Shown: piece by piece, positions 11,501 through 23,326 of the stretch
Position numbering within the stretch: the stretch's first letter is position 1
How the letters are laid out: each line of letters starts with the position of its first letter
Assembly: GCA_963995505.1 (NCBI GenBank)
Contig: OZ023187.1
Coordinates: 12,053,176 to 12,117,175, forward strand
Length of the DNA stretch: 64,000 nucleotides
Direction of reading: 5' to 3'
DNA from: Hypericum androsaemum
Taxonomy: Eukaryota; Streptophyta; Magnoliopsida; Malpighiales; Hypericaceae
The notes under the pieces: generated by a model
The model's input: only the letters and a program-made list of their open reading frames with translations
Database searches by the model: none
Told to the model about the DNA's origin: nothing
Position numbers and translations under genes: made by a program

Positions 11501-14469
11501 TAATATGCTCACATTAAAATCATTCATGAACTGTATCCATAGTTTCTGGCAGTTCTTTTAAGATCATTTTGACAGCATCCTGGCTACTAAGTCACTTGGC
11601 ATGTTTGCTTTCTCTGCAGACTAAAGAAGCCGTCCGTAACGTCATTTATACTTGACTGCGAACTAGTTGGATATGATCGAGATAAAAAAAGAATTTTACC
11701 ATTTCAGGTAAAAGTTAGCTGTATCAACAGTACATTTTGTAAATAACAACAATTTGATGTCCACACTTTCATGAGTACATTGTCAGTGAAATGGTATTGC
11801 TTTTTGTTGGATTCAAGAGCTGCAAAAAGAATTGCGTTACTTTTTTCTGTAAAAAGGTGGATTGGCACCTTATTCTCATATCATTTATAGAATTCCTTGG
11901 TCTCTTGTACCATGACTCCAATGGTACTTGTCAGTATCTAAAATCTATTTTCAATTGCTTGGTTATCCTTATAGTTCAGAAAAGAATATTTACATATGGC
12001 CAAGAGAAGTGGTTGTATTGAATGTTTCAAATTAAGATGGTTTTTTTTGTAACTATATAATTCTGCAGATTCTAAGTACTCGGGCCCGAAAGAATGTGGT
12101 CATGAGTGAAATCAAGGTTGAAGTTTGCATATTTGCTTTCGATCTATTGTATCTCAATGGCCAACCTCTTATTCAAGAGCAGCTGGAAGTTCGTAGAGAG
12201 GTAGAGTAACTGCCTTTACTTAAAATGTCTATTGCCTGCACAACATTTGATATCTTAGCCTTTTGTACCTATAATTGTCACTTGAAGTGAATCTGCTCTT
12301 TGTTTGCTTATAAGTTCACTTGAATCTTAAGTATATTGAGTTAATAAGTGGCCTGAATTGCTGCAAACATCTGTCATTCATTGTTATCACGCAACTATTC
12401 TAGGAACGATTTGTTTTTTTTTCCTGTAGCTCTATTTTGTGGTTGTTAGAACTTGCCTTTATCATTCTTGACCAACTGTATTAAAGTTGGGCCCTGGCAT
12501 CTGTTTGATGCAGCGGCTTCGCAGTGCCTTCGATGAAGAACCTGGATTTTTCCAGTTTGCAACAGCATTAACATCTAATGATCTCGAGGAAATTCAGAAG
12601 TTTCTTGATGCTGCTGTTGAAGCTAGGTTGGTTGTATATTCTCTTTTCGATATTCCATATGTAACTAGGCTATTGTTTTAGCTTAGTTTTAGTGAAATAT
12701 TGAATTTGAGGTGCTCCAAGTTACTGATTTCTTATGTTCAACTTTTAGTTACAATCTTTTGGTGGTTGATTGTATTCTTGTTTTGTAGTTCCGAGGGTTT
12801 AATCATAAAGACATTGAACAAGGAAGCTACATATGAACCTTCCAAGCGATCTAATAACTGGCTAAAATTGAAGAAAGATTACATGGATAGGTGAGTTGAG
12901 TTATTTAAATATACTGTTTGTGCCTCCGTTTGTACTTCAGGAGTAACTTTCTTTAATCCATGCCATCGTTTATATCTCTTTCCTGTGCTAGTATCGGAGA
13001 CTCACTTGATCTTGTCCCCATTGCCGCTATCCACGGACGTGGTAAACGCACAGGTACCACCATTTAGACATTATATTATGTCATCAATCACATTGTTGCA
13101 ACTGGTGTTTTGTTTTCTGATGAGTAACATATCTTGGAAGTGGGGCTATATTATGAAACTGTCTTGGTTGCCTTTAGGTGTCTATGGTGCTTTTTACCTT
13201 GCCTGCTATGACAGCAACAACGACGAATACCAAAGCATTTGCAAAATAGGTAAGTGTTGAATGTAGCCTGACCTTTTTTTTGTCGTTGCCTGTTTGGTTT
13301 ACCAAAAATAGATTGAATCCTCTCTTTCTCTGTCCTTTTGTCTTAGCTTACATTATATCTTGGCTTTGGCAGGCACTGGATTTTCTGAAGCAGTGCTTGA
13401 AGAGCGTTCTGCTAGTTTGCGCTCAAAAGTAATTCCAAGTGCAAAGGTTTGTTGGTTATTCTTTAAATGGAAGTGTTTGCTTTGCTCTGCTCTTGTAGTG
13501 CCTTGCGAATTATAAAATCTTGTTGGTCCAGGCATACTACAGGGTTGGAGATGGTTTGAAGCCAGATGTTTGGTTTGAGCCTTGTGAGGTAGGTGCTTTT
13601 GATCTTCTCCTTTCTTTGATGTATGGATTCTATCATCTTGTTCTCAGTTGTGTTTTCTTTGGTCTGGTTGCATGCGAAATGGTGCAAATATCTGGATGAG
13701 TTAGCGTAAGAAGGAACTGGTCTCCCGTTTAGAAAAAATCTGTCTTTGAATTAGTAGATTCTTATTGTTTACGGCGTCATCTACAACTTGGCTGCTTTTA
13801 TTGAAAACAGGTGTGGGAGGTGAAAGCTGCTGATCTGACTATTAGCCCCATTTACCAGGCTGCTGTTGGTGAAGTGGACCCAAACAAGGTATTGACCCAT
13901 GCCACCTGACCAGCTCTGCTTAAGCTGAGAATATGGTTCATGATATCATTACCTCATCTACTAAATTGTTCGACCAGAAAGATGTCGGGGAAATTTACTT
14001 GTTTCTTTGCATGCTTATCAAGTTGGTGCCTGGAAGTTGAACAAAGTTGGTAAACCAGCTGTGGTTTGTTGAAGATTTCTGATGTTTATACCAAGTAAAA
14101 AGCTATCAGAAGATTGCTCAACATTACTTTGGAAGATTTCTGATGGTTTAAAAACCCTTTTCCAAGTGGTCTCTGACCTTCAATTTTATTTCTTGCTCAA
14201 GGGTATTTCTCTCCGGTTCCCTCGTCTCTTGCGTGTCCGGGAAGATAAATCCCCAGAGCAAGCCTCCTCGTCTGAGCAGGTGAATGCAACTGCGTAGATC
14301 CTCCTTATTGTTTTGAAAGGGCACGTCTGCGTTTCGGGTGTTGTTCTTCTTACATTTGTGAATCTACCCACCTTTTGATTCCTTTCTCGTGTTCCTGCAG
14401 GTCGCTGAGATGTACAACGCCCAGCAGCACAACCAACATAACAACAAAGTAGATGACGAGGATGATTGA
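8523..14469 (+). CDS. LIG1: DNA ligase 1 (ATP-dependent), 17 exons
   Basis: Seals nicks in DNA, joining Okazaki fragments and finishing excision repair. Exons: 8523-9242, 9324-9440, 9813-9914, 9994-10110, 10808-11038, 11134-11228, 11620-11707, 12069-12200, 12514-12626, 12789-12890, 12992-13053, 13178-13249, 13373-13446, 13532-13588, 13811-13888, 14202-14279, 14401-14469. They sum to 2307 nt, 768 aa, near the length of Arabidopsis LIG1. The adenylated lysine is in KYDGERAQ (codon 11015-11017). [18 protein letters not shown] and NWLKLKKDY are the other nucleotidyl-transferase motifs. The DNA-binding domain is in exons 1-5 and the OB fold in exons 11-16. There are two in-frame starts: 8523 gives a basic, Ser/Phe-rich presequence suited to mitochondria, and 8658 ([12 protein letters not shown]) gives a nuclear form, as known for Arabidopsis LIG1. 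Exon 5 ends in a GC donor (11039-11040). Exon 1 is very GC-rich. The gene looks intact. Confidence 0.95.
10132..10189 (+). repeat. Diverged duplicate of the end of LIG1 exon 4, inside intron 4
   Basis: The segment repeats about 58-60 bp from 10,063-10,122, covering the end of exon 4 and its splice donor: GGAACA..., AAGCCTYCTCC, CTAGAAGAG then GTGAGTTAATGA. In the copy the donor reads TTGAGT, so GT is lost. It is tandem to the true exon end and probably not spliced. Confidence 0.8.
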
Positions 14470-14917
14470 GTTACTTTGGTGCGTTTAGTTGCAGACTTTG
14501 TATTGTGCGCATGTTCCTTCTCCCGTTCTAATTGTTATTCTATGGAAATTGAGAATGTGCTCATCACAATCTCCTTTCTTTCGCCACAAGTCTCTGATTA
14601 TTAACGCAACTCGCACCCGAGCCACGATTCGGTCCCTCCAAGGGGATTTGGTAGGACATCCTGATGATACAACATTTACAAAATGATGATCCCTGTGATA
14701 TACCGCTTTCTTGGCTATCTTCGGCTTTGGTAGGTAACATAACTGCTTGTGTACGTTTACTGAGCAGTTTTGTTGTTATAGAACAATTTTCATTTGGACA
14801 AATTGATTGGAGTATGTTGTATAGTGTACGTTTACTTTCGTGCACACATTTTAGCTGGTGGGTTTTTCATGTTCTAAAAGCTAATTACAAAATTTAGACT
14901 TCCAAAAGGGAAGACTT
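14470..14917 (+). other. LIG1 3' flank
   Basis: Probable 3' UTR of the ligase gene followed by AT-rich spacer, ending at the left target-site copy of the LINE (14,904-14,917). No coding segment recognised. Confidence 0.5.
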
Positions 14918-15323
14918 CGGGCCATGTTGTAGATGGTCAGGCGGCTCTTGTTTCGGCTTCCTCTCCACTTGAAGCGGAACTTTTAGCTATTCAGCTAGCT
15001 CTGGGCTTGGTTACTAGGTCTCTAGCTTTGTCCCCGACGATCATCGAAACCGATTGTTGCATTGCTTTTTCTTTCCTATGTAATCCGGACCCGCTTGTTG
15101 ACTGGGACTTGGAACTTTTGGTTATTGGCCTTCGGAGTAGTCTCCTGGCTCTTCCCCTATGTAAGGTGCTTTTTACCTCTCGCTCAAACAATCAGCTAAG
15201 AGGTGTAGATTAGTTACCCTCCCGGTTGACTGGGTTTCTTTTCCCCCTTTGAATATTGTTGATTTGATTCTTCTGGATTCTCCAGATTAATAGAGTTTGG
15301 AAGTACGTTTTCCCCTCAAAAAA
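14918..15323 (+). mobile_element. 5'-truncated LINE 3' end with RNase H-like domain
   Basis: The segment encodes the plant LINE/RVT_3-type RNase H core, with PLEAELLAIQLALGL and IIETDC (conserved E and D). It then needs a frameshift near 15,200 to continue to its stop, so it is dead. It ends in a run of ten As (15,318-15,327). A 14-bp direct repeat AAAAGGGAAGACTT flanks it at 14,904-14,917 and 15,324-15,337; this is the target-site duplication of target-primed reverse transcription. It lies just downstream of LIG1. Confidence 0.9.
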
Positions 15324-15337
15324 AAAAGGGAAGACTT

Positions 15338-17531
15338 AGAGAAGGAAATACTTCATGTACGTTGTTGAACGGGTCCGTGAAGCAAGAGAGAGGGTCAGTC
15401 CCAGTCCCGGAGGGTAACTAGTGACATTGACATCTACTCCTCCAAAGATATGGATGGAAGTTTGGCCGGAATTATTTGTTATTCGGAGGTTAACTAAATC
15501 GATTAAACTTTTACAAAGGATAATAAAATTTTCTCAAACTTTAACATGATTATATTTTTGATATTAAAACTTAAAATTTCTAGTTAAACGAGTACAAATT
15601 TTCGGCTAATGTTTGGTCAAACTTTTTTTTGTTTGGTCAAGCTACTTGAGTAATAATTTCTAAGCCTATGCCGTGTAGACCAGATAAGAAGCAGACTGTG
15701 CTTATTGCTATTGCAGCCTAACCTTGTCTGCTGGGTACTTTGGTCTGCATGGTTTTTCTTTTCCTTGGTTTCCAACTCATAAGTCTAATCTAATTATGAT
15801 AATGGAAATGTACACAACTAAACGTGTAACGTTTTTATTCTATTGTTCCTCAAACAAGATTGAAATTAAGTTTGTTTGAGAATGAATTGATAAATTTTTC
15901 ACACTTATAAACAACTCCACAATATCTAATGTGGTAATATTTACACGCTCCTTCAAACAAAATTTGTTTGACTGAAGTTTGCACACTCCCTCAAGCAATT
16001 AAGCATATATATACACACAAAGAGCAAACTAGAGTTACATGAATCCGTAACTATCGGATAAGTAAACACCTTATATTTGTACACTGTATAAAACGACATG
16101 TGTAAATTCCTTTTCCTATCAATATTTTGGGTCTGGATTGAGTCCGGACGAGTACCAACACTAAAAAAATAACACAAAATGGATTGCACGCTAAAAATAA
16201 ACCTGTTATCAGAGGTTACATAGAGACTTTGAGAATTAGAGATTATATAAATAGTAGTGGTACACCATGTTGGTAACTAATGTTACCATGTAGCAAATAG
16301 TGATACCATTTAACGGGTAGTAATTACCATGTAGCGAGTAATAATACTATTTATTTAACGAGTAATAGTGACATATTTTTATTCGAATGGTATTGTCCAT
16401 CCTATTAGAGGCGATATATCTAATCCACTCCCCAATATTTTCTTTTACTGTTGAGGATACGGAGTTGATTGACACCCGCTAATAAGCGGGTTTGTTTGGT
16501 CATGTTATGACCTTTCGACGCGGTTAAGGAGCAGCTGCACATGTAAAGTGGACCATAAGACGTGTACTTGGCGGCGGTAGCGGAATAAAATAAAATTTTA
16601 ACTTTGTCTAAGTTACTTGTTACTAACTCCCATTGGTTCACATTTGTAACAATACAAAACAACAATATGACATATTTGCAAAACTAAACTACATCAAAAT
16701 GGCTGATAATTAATGAACAATGATTCATGTGAACAGAGAAAAAGAGGCATAACTAATTTAAAAAAGGGGACTAAATTATATATAATCATACATGATCAAT
16801 CAAACCCATAAGCTTCTACCAAAAAGAAAAAAATAAAACCCATAAGCAGATCCTAATTCTGATTTGTGGGGATCCACTCAATTTCGACAAGCAGGTCTAA
16901 GGGACCTTTTGGTGGTTGGCCTCACCCCATCTTCCAATCCCAACAACTTCACATAATACCCATCATCTATTGGTTCTTTTAATCTCTCTTACTTTCTCAG
17001 GCATTTTCATTATACTCGGGAAAGTTCACTTTAGTGTATCTTGTAGCATCACAAATTTGAACTTAACTACCATTTGGTTTAAAACGCATATAACAGTTCT
17101 AACTTATTTCAATTTTAATCAAAAACAGAACCTGTGCTGCTGACCCCGCGAGCTTTTTGTCGAAATGATGTAGTTTTGCTTCCTATGTAGATCCATGTCA
17201 TCCTGTTCAGGAACACCAAACAGCTCCCCTCCCTCCTTTTTACATATGGTAACAGTGAACAAGAGGAGAGGAAAATGAGAAAAATAAAACAAGGATGGAC
17301 CAAAATCTTCTTCCATCTCAGGATCACTGGCAACAGCAAAAAACCATGGAGCAAGAATAAATTAGGCCATCTCCTCATGGAACTCTACTTGAGTTCACCA
17401 GGGACATCTATGACTTTGGGTTCTACTGGAAAACAATCCAGAGTACAAAATTCTAGGTGACCAGTTCTCTCACTTCACACACCTACCCTAGAATTGAATT
17501 CCATAATTCACTCCTACTTCTGAAATACTTG
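15338..17531. other. AT-rich intergenic DNA with one small repeat
   Basis: Apart from the tandem-repeat element at about 16,250-16,400 (listed separately), I see no gene or mobile-element signature. Open frames here lack conserved content. Confidence 0.55.
16250..16400 (+). repeat. TACCATGTAGCGAGTARTA-type repeat element, copy 1
   Basis: Four to five imperfect units of about 27-30 bp built on TACCATGTAGCGAGTAATA. It starts near ATAAATAGTAGTGGTACACC and ends near CATATTTTTATTCGAA. A second member lies in reverse at about 49,185-49,355 with matching edges, so this is a dispersed small element with internal tandem repeats. Confidence 0.65.
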
Positions 17532-18368
17532 TCAATGGAGAGCTATCCTTTGGTACTTGGTGTCAGATGGAGAATCAGACCCATCATAGAGGACCCTTTT
17601 CCTGTTGCAGCTGCCAATTAAGGAGTCCTGGTGAAGGAACTGATGGACTGGTGGAATTTCAAAGGACTCAAGAGGGGGAGGAGGGTGTCTCCATTGGGGA
17701 AGTGGGCCAGCCAGGAGAAGGGTCTGCAAGAGTGGGCCAGCCTCCATTACTGCCTTCAAAAGCTTCCCCTTTTCAGGCAATGGCTTGTCAGGAACCATGT
17801 TCAATGGAGAAGACACAATGCTTTCTTCACAATCTGAAGATGAGAATCCATTGTTGGAGTCAATCCCTCCTCCTCTCCTGGGATCATCCTCCTCACTGCT
17901 TGAGATTCCTGAAACAGGAGCAGCTTGCTGTTGAAGAAGAAGCAGCTTCTCCAAGAGGAGCCTCTGGCATTTCTCTTGTGCCTCATCTCTCTCCTTTAGA
18001 GCTTTCCCAAGTATGTCCTTGAGATGAGCTAGTTGGTCATCTTTCTTCTTCAGCTCATCTTGGAGCACCAGCTTTGTCTGCTCTAGCTCCACTGTGGTGT
18101 ACATCAGAGAATGTCCTAGCTCTTCCATTGTCTGCACTTGACAAAACACAACACAATTTTTAACCATTCACATGAGAAAAAAGGACAATTCGTAAGAGAT
18201 TTAAATTCACTTCTTGGTTTTAAGTTCTACGAATGTAAAAAACATCATTGAAAGAAACGGGAAATCCCCATTTGGTGGCAGTAGTGTGAAACTTATGAAG
18301 TATGAAGTTTTTACCTTTCCTTGGCAGCAGTAAGACCAGGTAAGAAGAGGGTTCCTTTGGGTTTCCAT
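17532..18368 (-). CDS. DUF1635 family coiled-coil protein
   Basis: Two exons: 18315-18368 and 17532-18131, giving 217 aa. Exon 1 encodes METQRNPLLTWSYCCQGK; exon 2 continues with TMEELGHSLMYTTVELEQ. Residues about 19-80 form a coiled coil with the family-typical ERDEAQEKCQ stretch and Leu/Gln-rich end. Then come a Ser/acidic segment and the conserved GPLLQTLLLAGPLPQWRHPP block. The C-terminus has RKRVLYDG. Plant DUF1635 proteins (some databases call them putative TOX HMG-box proteins) have no firmly known biochemical role, and I see no HMG box here. The intron has GT-AG borders (donor after Lys18, acceptor TGCAG). A (GA)n tract lies about 40 bp upstream of the start codon, probably in the 5' UTR. 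Confidence 0.85.
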
Positions 18369-18403
18369 GTCCTCACTAGTGTAATGGAATTAGACCTTTT
18401 GTG

Positions 18404-18408
<5 letters not shown>

Positions 18409-18445
<37 letters not shown>

Positions 18446-18447
18446 TA
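18409..18447. repeat. (GA)n microsatellite upstream of DUF1635 gene
   Basis: An almost pure run of GA dinucleotides with a CAGAGAGATAGAGAG tail. On the gene's strand it is a CT tract just before the start codon, a common plant 5' UTR feature. Confidence 0.85.
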
Positions 18448-19120
18448 GAGAGTAGGAGAGGTTTTAATGTGGTTTTATGCAGCTCTCAAGTTATATAAGC
18501 ACTAACCTCTCAAGAAAAAAACTGTTTAAGCTCTGAGTCTAGTTAGTGATACTGTTTTCTTTACTATGCTCCAAAGGTGGTTGTTTTTTTTAGAAGCACC
18601 AAAGGTTGTTGTTTGTGTCTGAAATAATGGTAAAAAATATTTGATCTAGTAACAAATTTTTTTTAAATTGATACATTGTTAGTTGAATATTTTTTGATAC
18701 ACCTAGGTATAGTTAAGAGAAAAAATTAGTTAAAATTTTCTTTTGTGAAACAAATTAGAAAGATGAAAAAAATCTTCTCCTGCACTCGTAATATTTTTAG
18801 TATGAGTTTTTCTATTTTTTAAATTAATAAAACTTAGATGTTGTTATTCCAAAGTTGTCTATACGCTGATAAAAAATATATGAATTCTCGAGAAGAGAAA
18901 AGGATGATGGTCCCCCGTGGACCTCCCGAATCCCACGAGTAATTGTTAAAATTGTGGAGTTTTAATTAGAAAAACACACATCACTCTATCAAAAATTATT
19001 AAACTACATGCTAGTGATGGGTAAGTTGTTCAAATTGTAAAGTAATAAAATGAACTTTTATCAAAAAAGTTTTCAGGAAAAAGCATATAAAGCAAAAAGC
19101 CTACGGATGCCAAATATTTT
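18448..19120. other. AT-rich intergenic DNA, no gene seen
   Basis: Probable upstream region of the minus-strand DUF1635 gene. No motif placed with confidence. Confidence 0.5.
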
Positions 19121-20045
19121 CGAGTAAATTACCAACAGGTCCTTAGAGTATTGTTAAATAGACGATGGAATTCTTGTACTTTCGAATTAGATGTAGTCGT
19201 CCCTACAGTTTGGTTAAATTATAATCTTGAGTCCCTCGTTGACATTCATACCCCTACATAAATTGTTTTCCGACCAGCCATCCATCCTCAGTCGGCCATT
19301 ACACTTCTCTGACCATCTCCGACCAGTCATCTCCATCAATCCGTCTCCCACGTGATTTAGCAGCCCATCCTTCGTCAATCCTCCAGTCAACATCCTCCAA
19401 ACACCATAGATAAACCTTTACACTATCGTCAAAAACTGAACCAAGAAATCAACGGTGCTCGAGGCCTGCTCGAATCATCTCTGTTTGAGATGAAATCAAA
19501 CTCCCAATTGGGGCCTGCAACCGGAAGGAAGCTCATCGGCAACCCTAGATGGGAAAATCAGCGACCTCAAATCGACCAGATCCATAAATATGGCAATTTC
19601 TGCTTTGCCATCGCGGCTATCCTCAACGGCGACCTCTCTATAGAAATTTTCCTCATTTCCGGAGTCCACGAGCTTTCCCAGTACGGCCTCTGGTGTCCTC
19701 GTTTCCTTGTTTCAGGGCTGGATTGAGGAGGAGAGGTCGTGTGGTCAACGAAGGGAGGTCTTGGTCAGCGGCGGAGGTATTGGTATGTGGAGTCTTGGTC
19801 GGCGATGGAGGTCTTGGTCTAACTGCATGAGATTTGGTTGGTGGAGGGAGAGAAAGGAAATTCAAGATATTTTATTTTTTTTGATAAGGGTACGGAAGTC
19901 ATTTAAAAAAAATTATTGATAACGTGAGCGAGAGATTTGAGAGTATAATTTATCCAAACTACAGGGACAACTAGATCTTTTTTAAAAATACAAGGATCCC
20001 AACATCCATTTAACCATACACCAAAGACCTGAGAATAATTTATCT
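19121..20045. mobile_element. Non-autonomous long-TIR DNA transposon (Mutator-like?), element E1
   Basis: The two ends are inverted copies over about 130 bp: near the left end GTCCCTACAGTTTGGTTAAATTATA and, reversed at the right, GTCCCTGTAGTTTGGATAAATTATA. The right end CCTGAGAATAATTTATCT is nearly identical to that of element E2 at 28,886. The interior has CCGACCA-rich sequence and no transposase. Flanks share ATATTTT, a possible but weak target-site copy. Assignment to the Mutator-like group rests only on TIR length. Confidence 0.7.
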
Positions 20046-21560
20046 GATATTTTTTTCTCTATTTTCTTCTCCCTATGTAAGGTTTAGTCGGTGTTTTGGA
20101 CAGCTGAGGAGAGAGAGACAAAGTGTTGTTTTCTCTCCCTTCAAAAAAAAGTGGAGCTCTTTCTAGTTATATCTAGATTTTTTTCCCTAAGTGGAACCTT
20201 TCTAGGTTTTTAGAACCTCGTCCATCTTGCCGCCACCCGTTCCCAAACCTCGTCCCAGCTCCCCAGTCGTCCCTACTCTACCGCCATCACACCGATCCCG
20301 CTCCATCGCCGTCCCGCCGATCCCAGCTCTACAGTCGTCACCGTCGTTCAGCTCCACTGCCCGCTCACCGTCCTCGTGCCTCGCTGTCTGTCATCGCCAC
20401 CCTCGACTGCCATAAACTCAGCCCACGACCTCCGCTCCTCGCCGCTCACCGATATCGCCATTCGCCAACGTGAACTCAGTCCACTTCGCCGACCTCCTCG
20501 TCCACCAACCGTCATCGTCGCCATCGTCGCACCAACTATCATCATCGCCATCGTCGCACCAACTGTCATCATCGCCATCGTCATTGCCAACTCGTCACCG
20601 TCACCTTCATTCCCAGCTCATCGTCACCTTCGATCCACCATCGTCACCGAGACCTACGCCCAGATTGGATCTGCCGTCGACTTCATCCCCAGATCGGACC
20701 CACCGTCGACTTTGCCTTGTGGTCCTCATCGTCCTTCAGCTTGTCTTTTCCTTTTGGAGGTAACTTGCCCTGCCTACTGGGCCCTCTTGAATCCACCGGT
20801 GGTCTTGGGAGGAAGTGGTCAATGCCGATCTCCCCCCGGCTGTTGTTGATTTTACTTTTTATTGTGTGCTGTTGTTGTTCTCCGAGCACCAGTGATGGTG
20901 GAGCTTTGGTTTGCTTTGTCTTTCGTATGTGCTTTTTTTGTTGATTTATTTGCTATTTTAGCCCTCGAGCCACCTCTGTTTAGTGGCCTAGTTGGATTCT
21001 GGCTTTGCTTTATCTGCGTATGCTTTTACTTGGATCGACCTTCGCTCGATGTGAGGTCTGTTCGATTCTCGAATCCTTGCCTGTTGATGCAGGTGGATAG
21101 CTTTGGCTTGATTGGATTCATTCGATCTTGTCATTCATTTGTATGCATCTTGTATGCATTCAAATGCCCACGAGTTTGTGTCTATGATGCGACCTTGTGG
21201 CTATTAGTCGTAGCTTGTCTCAGCAGCTTTTGCCTTGGAGGATTAGCTCTCGTAGCCTTTCGTCCGCCGTTCGCCTTCAGCCATGCCTCTCTGTCTCCGA
21301 CAGGCTTGGTTTCGTGTTTTGTTTCAGCCTCATCGTTCAATGTTTATATTTTTATATTTTTGTTTGTAATATGTGTTTTAATATAGGCTTCGCGCCAGAG
21401 ACACGATTTTGATGTTTGAGCAGGGAAGCCGGGAAAATATTTATTTGCTTTTTTTTGGGAAGGTTTTTATTTTTTCTTTACTCACTATTTGATGTTCGCC
21501 ACTTTATTTTAAAATTTTCATTTTGATCAATGGTATCCGTTCTAAAAAAAACACTCTAAT
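20046..21560. other. GC-rich segment of unclear origin with A-rich end
   Basis: It starts with a GA-rich patch, then CCGTC/CATCGCC-rich DNA with three 27-bp tandem units (about 20,518-20,600, CATCGTCGCACCAAC...). It passes into T-rich sequence and ends with a short A run at 21,544-21,552 after a GATCAATGG...GTTCT context typical of plant retroposon tails. Open frames of 150-175 codons lack any recognisable domain. It may be the remains of a non-LTR or chimeric element; I could not find matching target-site copies. Confidence 0.35.
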
Positions 21561-21818
21561 TAAGAATTCGCTAAATTGCTTTTTTTAATAGAATTTGCAA
21601 AATTTCTTATTCTCACGGTTGTTTAGCAGCAAATAAATTTTCATTGACAGTTTTACCGTTTTAGAAAGTTTTTTACTACCCTAATTTTGACTTTTTAGGC
21701 TAAGTTTGTTTTAATCCGAAAAATATTATTTGGGAAAATCAAATAAAGGTTGACTAGTCTACCAAAAAAAATACTGTTATACTACTAATTCATTTATGTA
21801 TATATGAAACAAAGAGCA

Positions 21819-22133
21819 TATTGAAGAATAATTCAAAATCTGAAATTTCATATTTAACAAATATTATGTTTTAGATTCTTATTTTGTCTTGATGTGCTCC
21901 ATAGATGTATTAGTGTTTACCTATAAATAGATATGAGGTTCTAACCCTAATGTGAGTTGAGCTAAAGCTTGAGACAAGCTAATGTGTCATCAATAAAAGA
22001 ACTCTCTCCCGTAGACATAGTCAATTTGTCGAGCCACGTAAATTTTATGTTTGTTTGCGTTCTTATTTTCTTGCGTTAGAACTGAAGTAATTCCGCTGCG
22101 AATACATACTTTTAAGATGTTGATCTCCTAATA
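21819..22133 (+). repeat. 5' LTR of the deleted copia element
   Basis: A 315-bp copy clearly alignable with 23,327-23,645 but with many differences, so the insertion is old. It contains a TATA-like CTATAAATAG (around 21,921) and a polyadenylation-like AATAAAAGA (around 21,993). Confidence 0.88.
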
Positions 22134-22160
22134 AATTGGTATAAGAGTTTTTAGGAAAAG

Positions 22161-22364
22161 ATGGCTGGTTATGACCTGGAGTTTGACTTTGTGAAATACG
22201 ATGGAACGACAAATTTTGGGTTATGGCAAATGCGTATGAATGATCTGTTGGTACAACATGGAGTGGCCAATGCAAAGATGGAGGATCGAAGAGAAGAAAA
22301 AGGTAAAAGAAGATGTGTGTCAATGTCAAAGAAGTTCAATGGAAGTTACTTCGAGTACGGATAA
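22161..22364 (+). pseudogene. copia gag N-terminus remnant
   Basis: The frame begins MAGYDLEFDFVKYDGTTNF and continues GLWQMRMNDLLVQHGV, the conserved start of Ty1/copia Gag proteins. It degenerates after about 40 codons. The remaining interior up to 23,326 has no recognisable gag or pol. Confidence 0.8.
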
Positions 22365-23326
22365 AAATGGCACATAAAGAGGGATCGACATCCACAAACA
22401 TAGCCAAATATTCTGGCGGATCTGATAGAGGCTTGTTTTTTGTCTATCAAGTCTAAAACATCATGGTAATTTATTTTGTTAGGGACCTTGGATTATAACT
22501 GGTATAGTTATAAAGGTGGGCTAATGAAGGTGGAGAAGGATGATATGGTAGAGATGAACGGTGAAAGGGAACACTTATAGGTTAGTAAGAAACATTATTG
22601 TAGATGGGTCACATCAATGAGTCTGAAGAAGTTGGCAAAAGTTCAAGACATATGAGGGAGCAAGTCTTGGCTTGAATGATTTGCGTGCATTCCAAAAGAA
22701 TGGGAATTCGTACAAAGACATGGTTAGGAAGAATCTATGGTTGTTTTGCAGAGGCATGGTTACTAAGAATCTATGGTTATTTCACAGAGGCATGGTTAGC
22801 AAGAAGCTTTGGTTGTCTCAAGACACGTACAAAACAAAGGTGTTAGGTAGGTTTGACATTGGGAATGTGAGACCATGGATTCTACTAAGTGTTATCTCAC
22901 TCAAAGGTGAATAGTAAAGTTTGCAACATGTCAAGAGTTCTAATGGGTATGATAAAGGGCTGTCCAATATATGTTATGACTTATAGTTTTGATTTGAGAC
23001 AAAGAGAACAAGGTCCAACAAGGAAGCGATTCGAGGTTGCAAAATATAGGGATGACTGGAAAAATAGAGAGACATCTATTAGTCATATGTTTACTTATGC
23101 AGGAGAACTCGTGTGTTAGGGGTCCATGGAGATTGGAAGTGCTAATACATCGGAGACACTCGGGGATGCTCGAGTTTCAGAGATGTCTCCAAGTGACTGG
23201 ACAAGGTTGGAGAGAGAAAGTAGTATGGTTTTTGTTGAAGATGAGTGACTAAGGTTCAAAATCATCTTGATTTCAGGTGTAACTTGATGGTTCTTCTAAG
23301 TGACAAATTCTCGCAAAGGTGGAGAA

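Noticed and set aside
20376..21386. Frames of 157 and 174 codons
   Set aside because: Low-complexity Pro/Ser/His or Phe/Cys-rich composition with no motif, in a segment that looks like retroposon remains.
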